This document shows, piece after piece, positions 35,641 to 43,300 of a stretch of 64,000 bases of DNA. Under the pieces are notes generated by a model. The model was given only the letters and a program-made list of their open reading frames with translations. It was not told the DNA's origin and made no database searches. Position 1 is the stretch's first letter. The number at the start of each line of letters is the position of its first letter. The translations under genes and the position numbers were made by a program. Origin of the DNA: JBGAQP01 sp044220635 (GTDB lineage Bacteria; Pseudomonadota; Gammaproteobacteria; Burkholderiales; Usitatibacteraceae); NCBI GenBank assembly GCA_044220635.1, contig JBGAQP010000016.1, forward strand, positions 14,333 through 78,332, read 5' to 3'.

Positions 35641-37074
35641 TCAGTCCGGCGAGCGCCGCAGCGCGCGGTCGAGGTTGATCTCGACGATCTCGTGGTCGGG
35701 GCCGAGCGCCCTCGCCGCGCGCAGCGCGCGCTCCGCCTCCTCCCATCGGCCGGCCGCGATCCAGGCCGCGCCGAGGTTGTTCAGCACCCGCAGCTTCGGC
35801 GGGGAATCGCGCGCGGCCGCCTCCCAGAGGCTCTCCTCGCTGCGGTACTCCGCGTTGCGCGCGGCTCCCAGCAGCGCGAGCACGGCGACCAGGAGCAGGC
35901 CGAGGGCGCGCCCGCCGATTCGCAACGGCCGTTCGGCGGACGCGGCGAGGGTCGCCACCGCCGCCGCGACGAGCCATCCGAGGCTCCACACGGCCGGGTA
36001 CGCGTGGCGCTCGGCGACGAGGTCGTGCCGGATCGGAAGCGCGTAGACGGGGAGCAGCCAGACGGCCGCCCACGCGAAGGCGACGAGCATCATGGGATGC
36101 CGGCCCCGGGCGCGGAAGGCGGCCACGGCGGCGAGCGCGAGGCCCGCGACGAGCGCGAAGGCCTGCGGCCAGCTCGCGACCGCCGGCGCCGGGTCGATGC
36201 TCGGCGCGCAGGCGAGCGCCGCGACGCAGCCGAGGTAGCCCAGCGCCGTGGCCATCGCGGGCTCGTGCGCCCTCGCGGCGAGGATGCGCGAGGAAAGCTC
36301 CAGCAGGAACCCGTAGCGCGGATGGGCCAGCATCCACGCGGCGAAGGCGAGGCCCGCGACGGCGACCACGCCCAGGAGGAAGAGCAGCCTGCGCCGGCGC
36401 GCCCGGGGATCCTCCCCCGTCGCCGGGCGCAGCCATTCGAGCAGCCATCCCACGACCGGCGTCACGGCCGCCACCTCCCGGCTGCCGCACGCCACGGCCC
36501 AGGACGCCAGGCCCGCCACGAGCCAGGCGATGCGCCGCCCGGCGCGCGCCTCGCGGGCGTTCATCCACGCGAGCAAGGCGAGCACGGAGGCGAGCGTGGC
36601 GAGACTGGACGAGCGCGCCGAGAGGTAGCTCACCGCCTCGGTCGAGAGCGGATGGAGCGCGAACACCGCGGCCGCGACGATCGCCTGCAGGTTGCGCCCG
36701 CGCGCCTCGCGCCACGGCTCGAGCATCGCGCCCGCGCGCACGCCGAGGCGGTAGAAGGCGAGCGTGGCCACGACGTGCAGGGCGAGGTTGCCGAGGCGGT
36801 GTCCCGTGGGCAGGTCGCCCACGGCCGACCCGAGGACGGCCGTGAGCACGAAGCTCGCCTTGAGCAGCGGCCGGACGTGGAAGCCGAGGTTCTCCCACCA
36901 CGCGGCGAGGGAGCGCGCGCCGGGATCGGTCGCCACCGTGACGTAGTCGTCGAACTGGAACGGGCCCGCGATGCCCGGGAGGTAGGCGAGGACGACGAGG
37001 GCGCAGAGGCCGAAGAGGAGAGCGCGGCTCGCCGGCGATCCGGGCGTCGGCGCGAAAGGCCGCTCGGGACTCAT
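35641..37074 (-). CDS. TMTC-like polytopic membrane protein with C-terminal TPR
   Basis: 477 residues with about 10-12 hydrophobic segments, then TPR-like helices (about 415-470: LRVLNNLGAAWIAAGRWEEAERALRAARAL). The first loop has F-Q-F-D-D-Y and the second H-P-L-S-T-E-A-V-S-Y-L-S-A-R, hallmarks of the TMTC/PMT-like (GT-C) family, whose Asp pair binds the lipid-linked sugar in mannosyltransferases. Glycosyl transfer to exported proteins is plausible but unproven in bacteria. ATG 37074 lies 19 bp downstream of the HExxH gene on the same strand, so they are likely co-transcribed. Confidence 0.82.
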   Translation of the reverse strand: MSPERPFAPTPGSPASRALLFGLCALVVLAYLPGIAGPFQFDDYVTVATDPGARSLAAWWENLGFHVRPLLKASFVLTAVLGSAVGDLPTGHRLGNLALHVVATLAFYRLGVRAGAMLEPWREARGRNLQAIVAAAVFALHPLSTEAVSYLSARSSSLATLASVLALLAWMNAREARAGRRIAWLVAGLASWAVACGSREVAAVTPVVGWLLEWLRPATGEDPRARRRRLLFLLGVVAVAGLAFAAWMLAHPRYGFLLELSSRILAARAHEPAMATALGYLGCVAALACAPSIDPAPAVASWPQAFALVAGLALAAVAAFRARGRHPMMLVAFAWAAVWLLPVYALPIRHDLVAERHAYPAVWSLGWLVAAAVATLAASAERPLRIGGRALGLLLVAVLALLGAARNAEYRSEESLWEAAARDSPPKLRVLNNLGAAWIAAGRWEEAERALRAARALGPDHEIVEINLDRALRRSPD

Positions 37075-37093
37075 GGTCTCGCCGCGACCGGGC

Positions 37094-37789
37094 TCAGCGA
37101 TGCTTGCAGCTCGAGTCCTGCGGCGCCGGGCGCGGCTTCGGGGGCGGGCACTGCTCGGGCGAAGGGATCCGGGGAGGCCCGGGGGGCTCGGCCGGCATTC
37201 CCGGGCAGGGCGGCCGGTTGCGCGCCATGCGCGCGAGCTCGTCGCGCACGTGGTTGATCTCGACCTGGTAGGCCGCGCGCTCCTCGTTGAGGAGGTCGAC
37301 GAGCGTCGTGCCCTCGCGGAAATCGCTGAACGTCCCGCGCAGCGCGGCGAAGAAGCCTTCGTCGTTGCGGTCGTTGGTCCACTTCTGGCACACCGTCACG
37401 TGGACCGCCTCGTGGCGCCCGAGGACCTGCCGGAGGCAAGGCGAGGGGTTGCCCGCGTAGCTGACCTGGCAGGCGTTGTTCGTGGTCGCCGTCGGATGGC
37501 GCGCGTTCGGGTCGGTGACCTGGTTGATCGCCTCCTGCACGCAGGGCTGGACGTGCTCCTCGTAGCGCGGGACGGTATACAGCACGGGCTGGCCGGTCTT
37601 CCTTTCCTGCGCCCGGATCATCCCGATCTGGCGGCCGTACTCCTCGATCGCGGCGCGCGCCTCGCAGAGGCGGTTGCGAAGGTCCGCGACGTCGGCGCAG
37701 CCGCACGCCGATTCCTGGGCGAGCGCCGGGCCGGCGGCGGCGAGCAGCAGCGCGAAGGGCAGCGCGCGCGCGAAGGGGCGGTTCGGCAT
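37094..37789 (-). CDS. Secreted Cys-rich protein with an HExxH motif, putative zinc peptidase
   Basis: 231 residues. Signal peptide ending GPALAQ, then about ten Cys residues spread through the mature part, so disulfides and an extracytoplasmic location are likely. H126-E-A-V-H130 within VLGRHEAVHVTVCQKW fits a zinc-peptidase helix, and E/A-rich helix NEERAAYQVEI about 40 residues later could supply a third ligand. The C-terminus is Pro-rich. No known peptidase family is recognised, so this may be a metal-binding non-enzyme. It lies between the coiled-coil/MORN gene (31 bp upstream) and the TMTC-like gene. Confidence 0.68.
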   Translation of the reverse strand: MPNRPFARALPFALLLAAAGPALAQESACGCADVADLRNRLCEARAAIEEYGRQIGMIRAQERKTGQPVLYTVPRYEEHVQPCVQEAINQVTDPNARHPTATTNNACQVSYAGNPSPCLRQVLGRHEAVHVTVCQKWTNDRNDEGFFAALRGTFSDFREGTTLVDLLNEERAAYQVEINHVRDELARMARNRPPCPGMPAEPPGPPRIPSPEQCPPPKPRPAPQDSSCKHR

Positions 37790-37820
37790 CGTCGGGGTTC
37801 CCTTTCGGGGATTCGCGGAT

Positions 37821-39428
37821 TCAGTAGAGCTTGTCATCGGAGGCCTGCGGGGGCGTCGCCGCCGACGCGGGAGGCTTCGGGACCGTGGGGTCGATCTCCG
37901 ATGCATCGACCTTCTCGCGGGTCTTGTCGGCCTTCACCCGCAGCATCGTCCCGAAGGGCTTGATGCTGCCGTCGGGTCCCTCGCGCCAGTCGCCCGCGAC
38001 GACCTCGCCGCCGGGGCTGCGGCGCACCGCCCAGCCCACGACCGTGGGCCCCCAGAAGCGGCCCTCGTACACCGTGCCATCGGGCATCGTGAGCTTGCCC
38101 TGCCCCACGGGGCGGCCTCCGGAAAACTCGGCCTCGAAGCGGCGCCCGTCGCGATAGACGCGCACGCCGGGCCCGTAGAGATAGCCGGCGAAGAACTGCC
38201 CCTCGATCCGCTCGCCGCTCGGCCACGACTTCTTTCCCTTGCCGTGCAGGCGCCCCTCGACGAACGTGCCCTCGGTGCGCGCGCAGTCCGTGCCGATGCC
38301 CACGCCCTCGCCGTGGCTGGGCGGGGCCTGGAAGGCGCAACCCGAGCCCGCCGGCGCCGCGGGCGCCGGCTTCGCCACCGCGACGGGCGCCGCGCGCCGC
38401 TGCAGGAACTGCCAGATGCCGAAGCCGAGCGCGGCGAGGATCAGCGGGACGCCGACCACGACGCTCCAGAACTTCGCCATCGTCCCGCCGGCGAGCGATT
38501 GCGTCTCGGCCATCGAGGCGCCGAGCGTGGATTCGTTGTGCGCGCGCTCCCGGTCGATGGCCGCCACGCGCGCGACCGCCTCGGCGAGCTCGGGGGCGGC
38601 GACCTTCGCGTCGTACAGGGCGAGCCCGAGCTCCCCGAAGCCGCTGCCCCGGTCCTTCTGAACGGCACCCGCCTGCCGGGCGGCGCCCTGGGACTCCTGG
38701 CGCACGCGGGCGAGCTCGCCGTCGATGTGGCCGATGGCGGCCTTCTGCTCCGCGTCGATCGCCGCGATTTCCGCGGCGTGCTTCCGGCTCTCGGCCGCGA
38801 GGCGGCTTTCCTCCGCGACCTGGCCCGGCAGGTCGGCGCGCGCCTTCGCGAGCTTCGCGCCGAGCTCGCCCTGCTCCGCGGCGAGCTTCGTGCGCTCGGA
38901 CTGCGCCGCGGCGAACTTCTGCGCCTGCTCCGGCGCCGCGCCCAGCGAGGCGATGTCGCGCTCGAGCGCGGGGAGCTTGCCGGCGATGGCGGTGAGCCGC
39001 GATTCGCCCTGCCGGATCGCCTGCTCGGTCGCGGACTTCGCGCTTCGCGCCGCGCCCAGCGCCGCGTCGACGGGCCTCTTCGCGTCCTCGACCGATTTTC
39101 TCCGCGCGGCGAACTTCTCCTGCTCGGACTTGCGCTCGGCCTCGAGCGCGGCCTTCTCCTTCTCGAGGCGGCCGGCGGTTTCCGAAAGCTCGCCCGCCTT
39201 CGCCTCGAGCCCCGAGAGCCGGTCGCGGAGCGCCGCGAAGGCCGAGAGGTCGACCTTCTGCCCCCAGGCGCGCTCGCCGAGCGCGGCGAGTGCCGTGGCA
39301 CGCTCCGCTTCCTGCCGGCGGATCGTCCCGCGCAGCTTCGAGCGGTCCATCTTGCGGCCCAGCTCGCGCCATCCCTCCGAGAGGAAATTGCCGAGCTTCG
39401 ATTCCGGCGTCGTCTGCTCTTGCGTCAC
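37821..39428 (-). CDS. Coiled-coil, single-TM protein with C-terminal MORN-like repeats
   Basis: 535 residues. Residues about 30-290 form a long Ala/Glu/Lys coiled coil. One membrane segment follows (about 315-335, FWSVVVGVPLILAALGFGIWQF), then a Pro/Ala linker and, after residue 355, four to five MORN-type units (GTFVEGRLHGKGKKSWPSG, GQFFAGYLYGPG, and so on). No signal peptide at the start; the coiled coil is probably cytosolic and the MORN part outside. MORN repeats bind lipids or act as spacers. The caspase-MORN protein at 56699 shares the repeat type. Probable first gene of a three-gene minus-strand unit. Confidence 0.78.
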   Translation of the reverse strand: MTQEQTTPESKLGNFLSEGWRELGRKMDRSKLRGTIRRQEAERATALAALGERAWGQKVDLSAFAALRDRLSGLEAKAGELSETAGRLEKEKAALEAERKSEQEKFAARRKSVEDAKRPVDAALGAARSAKSATEQAIRQGESRLTAIAGKLPALERDIASLGAAPEQAQKFAAAQSERTKLAAEQGELGAKLAKARADLPGQVAEESRLAAESRKHAAEIAAIDAEQKAAIGHIDGELARVRQESQGAARQAGAVQKDRGSGFGELGLALYDAKVAAPELAEAVARVAAIDRERAHNESTLGASMAETQSLAGGTMAKFWSVVVGVPLILAALGFGIWQFLQRRAAPVAVAKPAPAAPAGSGCAFQAPPSHGEGVGIGTDCARTEGTFVEGRLHGKGKKSWPSGERIEGQFFAGYLYGPGVRVYRDGRRFEAEFSGGRPVGQGKLTMPDGTVYEGRFWGPTVVGWAVRRSPGGEVVAGDWREGPDGSIKPFGTMLRVKADKTREKVDASEIDPTVPKPPASAATPPQASDDKLY

Positions 39429-39774
39429 TTCCGGCTTCCTTCACGAGTCCCGCAACGAGGGCTCACGAAGCGCTCCGCGCCGGGAAGCGGACCCGCAGGG
39501 CTTCCCGCGCGAGGCTCGTGAACGGGGTCGATCATGAAGGCGCCCGTGCACCCTGTCCACCCGGCCCGTGCGGTCCCGGCCCGGACCGGGACGCGAATTG
39601 TGGACGAGAAGCCCGCATCGGCTTCGCCGGGAAGGGGTTATCCACAATTCCCCAACGCGTTGCCTACGGTCGTGTTCTCCGCCGTTTCCATGCCTACAAT
39701 ATCCGTTTCCCCGCGCCCGGCATCCAGCCATTCGCGGGACCCGCCCCCGAATCCGACTCCGCACCAGGAACCCC
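39429..39774. other. Gene-free stretch between the MORN gene and the YHS gene
   Basis: About 345 bp of divergent upstream region. It holds the inverted repeat described separately (39595-39650) and a TACAAT -10-like box near 39703 for the YHS gene. I see no coding frame with support. Confidence 0.5.
39595..39650. promoter_or_regulatory. Nested inverted repeat containing a DnaA-box match
   Basis: GAATTGTGGA (39595-39604) and TCCACAATTC (39641-39650) form a perfect 10-bp inverted repeat. The right arm is part of TTATCCACA (39638-39646), a perfect DnaA-box match; the left arm is a weaker one. A smaller hairpin GAAGCC/GGCTTC lies between (39608-39625). It could be a paired protein-binding site or a structured leader of either flanking gene. 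A single strong box is not evidence of an origin. Confidence 0.45.
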
Positions 39775-40359
39775 ATGCCCCAATCCACGAAGCTCCTCGG
39801 CGCCACCGCCATCCTCGTCGCCCTCGTTGGCTGCGCGCCCCTCGTGACCCAGAGCCCCGGCAAGGGCCTGAGCCCCGTCAACGCCGTTTCCGAGGGCGAG
39901 GACGAGCACCTGATCCTCTTCGGCCACGACGTGGTGAGCTACTTCACCGAAGCCACCCACCGGCTCGGCTCGCCCGCGATCAAGTCCGTGCACAAGGGCG
40001 TCACGTTCCGGTTCTCGAAGCCCGAGCACAAGGCCCTCTTCGATGAGGCCCCGGAGAAGTACATCCCGCAGTTCGGGGGCTACTGCACGAACGGCATCGT
40101 CTACGGCATTCCCTGGGGAGGCGATGCCGACACCTGGAGGATCATCGACGGCAAGCTCTACATCTTCGGCGGCGCGGGCTCGCGCGACGCCTTCCTCCTC
40201 GACGTCCCCGGCAACCTCGCGCTCGCCCACAAGTACTGGAACGAGGAGGTGAACGGATCGAACGCGCTCGTGCAGCGGGCGAAGCGCCTGGTCCTGCGCG
40301 TGCCGCACTACAGGACGGGCGCGGAGCTCGCCGAGGCCGTCGCGAAGGCGAAACGGTGA
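39775..40359 (+). CDS. YHS-domain lipoprotein
   Basis: 194 residues. Lipobox ILVALVGC gives a lipidated Cys near residue 20. The YHS region (about 45-110) contains FGHDVVSYF, FRFSKPEHKALFDEAPEKYIPQFGGYC and a Gly-rich stretch, as in the YHS-domain (seleno)proteins that are thought to bind heavy metals. The Cys in GGYC is present and no Sec codon is used. Its function is not established. Only 4 bp separate it from the uvrA-like gene. Confidence 0.85.
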   Translation: MPQSTKLLGATAILVALVGCAPLVTQSPGKGLSPVNAVSEGEDEHLILFGHDVVSYFTEATHRLGSPAIKSVHKGVTFRFSKPEHKALFDEAPEKYIPQFGGYCTNGIVYGIPWGGDADTWRIIDGKLYIFGGAGSRDAFLLDVPGNLALAHKYWNEEVNGSNALVQRAKRLVLRVPHYRTGAELAEAVAKAKR

Positions 40360-40363
40360 ACGC

Positions 40364-43300
40364 GTGAACGACCTGTCGCAGGCCCCCGGCGTCGATCCGG
40401 CCCCGCTCGAAGGCCCCCCCGCGGACGCGATCTCCATCCGCGGCGCGCGCCAGAACAACCTCAAGAACCTCGACGTCGAGATTCCCCTCGGGGAGCTCGT
40501 CGTCGTCACCGGCCCCTCGGGCTCGGGCAAGTCCTCGCTCGTCTTCGACACCCTCTACGCCGAAGGGCAGCGGCGCTACGTCGAGACCTTCTCGCCCTAC
40601 GCGCGCCAGTTCCTCGACCGCATGGACAAGCCGCAGGTCGACGCGATCGAGGGCGTGCCGCCCGCCATCGCCATCGACCAGACGAACCCGGTGCGCACCT
40701 CGCGCTCCACCGTCGGCACGATGACGGAGATCAACGACCACCTGAAGCTGCTCTTCGCCCGCGCCGGGGCCCTGCACTGCCGCGGCTGCGCGCGGCCCGT
40801 GCGCCGCGACGCGCCGGAATCGATCTTCGCGGAGCTCGCCGCACGCGCCGCCGCCGCGGGCGACCCGCGCCTCCTCGTCACCTTCCCGATCGACGTGCCG
40901 AAGAATTTCACCGAAGCCGAGGTCACGAAGCACCTCGAGGCCCAGGGCTACGCGCGGATCCATGCGCGCAACGGCGCGCGGCTCGACGTCGTGCAGGACC
41001 GCCTGCGCATGGCGGGCGCGGAGAAGGCGCGCGTCGTCGAGGCGATCGAGGCGGCGCTGCGGGTGGGCGGCGGGCGGGTGAACGTGTTCGTGGAGGAGGA
41101 ACGCGCTGCCCAGCCCTCCCCCCAGGGGAAGGGAGGTGCCTGGCGGTTCTCGACCGACCTGCACTGCCCCGACTGCGACATCCACTACTCCGACCCCACG
41201 CCCTCGCGCTTCTCGTTCAACTCACCCGTCGGCGCGTGCGAGACCTGCCGCGGATTCGGGCGGGTGATCGGCGTGGACTACGGGCTCGTGATCCCCGACG
41301 AGTCGAAGACCCTCGCCGGCGGCGCGGTGAAGCCGTTCCGCACGCAAAGCTACGACGAGTGCCAGGACGACCTCGAGAAGTACGCGAGGAAATACCGCGT
41401 GCCGCTCGAGCGCCCGTGGCGCGACCTCTCCGCCGAGCACAGGCGCTGGGTGATCGAGGGCGACGCGGACTGGGTGAGCTGGGGCAAGACCGGCAAGACG
41501 CACTGGTACGGCGTGCAGCGTTTCTTCGACTGGCTCGAGACCAAGGCCTACAAGATGCACATCCGGGTGCTGCTCTCCCGGTACCGCGCGTACACGCCCT
41601 GCCCGGCCTGCGACGGCGCGCGCCTCAAGCCCGAGTCGCTCCTGTGGCGCGTGGGCTCGAAGGCCGAGGCCGACCGGGCGCTGGATCCCGCGAAGCGCCA
41701 CCCGCCGAAAGGCGCGAAGTGGAGCCTGGAAGCGCTCGCGGCGCTGCCGGGGCTCTCGCTGCACGACGTGATGCTGCTGCCCGTGGAGCGCGCGAAGGCG
41801 TTCTTCGACCGGCTCTCGCTGCCGGCGCCGCTCGACCAGGCCACGGAGCTGCTCCTGGGCGAGGTCCGCGCCCGGCTGGGCTACCTCGGCGAGGTGGGGC
41901 TGGGCTACCTCACGCTCGACCGGCAGTCGCGCACGCTCTCCGGGGGCGAGGTGCAGCGGATCAACCTCACCACGGCGCTCGGCACCTCGCTCGTGAACAC
42001 GCTCTTCGTCCTCGACGAGCCCTCGATCGGCCTGCACCCGCGCGACATGGGGCGCGTGATCGACGTGATGAAGCGGCTTCGCGACGCCGGCAACTCGCTG
42101 GTCGTGGTCGAGCACGACCCGCAGATCATGCTCGAGGCCGACCGCCTGCTCGACATGGGGCCGGGGCCGGGCGAGCGCGGCGGCGAGATCGTGTTCTTCG
42201 GCACGCCCGAGGAGCTCAAGCGGGCGAGCACGGTGACCGCGGACTACCTCTCGGGAAGACGGCGCGCGGACGACGCGTTCCGGAACGCGGGCGTTGCGCC
42301 GAGTCATTCCCGCGAGGGCGGGAATCCCGCCCGGGCCCCCGCCTCCGCGGGGGCGACGCAGGCGATGCCCCGGCTCGCCATCCGCGGAGCCACGGAGCAC
42401 AACCTCAAGGACATCGACGTCGAGCTGCCGCTGCACCGGCTCGTGTGCGTCACGGGCGTTTCGGGCTCGGGCAAGTCGACGCTCATCCAGGACGTGCTGC
42501 ACCCGGCGCTGCTCAAGCACCTGGGCAAGCCCACGGAATCGCCGGGGGCGTTCCGCGAGCTGCACGGCGAGGACCGGATCTCGGACGTGGTGTTCGTGGA
42601 CCAGTCCCCGATCGGGCGCACGACGCGGTCCAACCCCGCGAGCTACGTGGGGGCGTTCGACGCGATCCGCGATCTCTTCGCGAGGACGCAGGAGGCGAGG
42701 ACCCGCGGCTACACCGCCGGGACCTTCAGCTTCAACTCGGGCAACGGGCGCTGCCCGACCTGCAGCGGCAACGGCTTCGAGCACGTGGAGATGCAGTTCC
42801 TCTCGGACGTGTACCTGCGCTGCCCCGACTGCAACGGGCGGCGCTTCCGCGACGAGGTGCTCGAGATCCGCTGGGACGGCCGCAGCATCGCCGACGTCCT
42901 CGAGCTGACCGTGAACGAGGCGCTCGCGGTCTTCGCGGGCGTCCCCGAGGCGGTGGCGCGCCTGCAGCCGCTCGCCGACGTGGGGCTCGACTACCTGCGG
43001 CTGGGGCAGCCCGTCCCGACGCTCTCGGGCGGCGAGGCGCAGCGCCTCAAGCTCGCCGGGCACCTCGTGGAGGCCGCGGGCCGCCCCGTCGCCATGCTCC
43101 CGCGCCGCCCCGCGCAGACCATCGCGAGCGCGCTGCACCCGGAGGTCGCGCCCGCGCGCACCCGGCTCTTCCTCTTCGACGAGCCGACGACGGGCCTGCA
43201 TTTCGACGACGTGGCGAAGCTGCTCGCGGCCTTCCGGCGCCTCATCGCCGCGGGGCATTCGCTCGTGGTGATCGAGCACAACCTGGACGTGATCCGCGCC

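Noticed and set aside
39638..39646. Replication origin, because of a perfect DnaA box
   Set aside because: Only one strong box, no AT-rich unwinding region and no dnaA/dnaN nearby.
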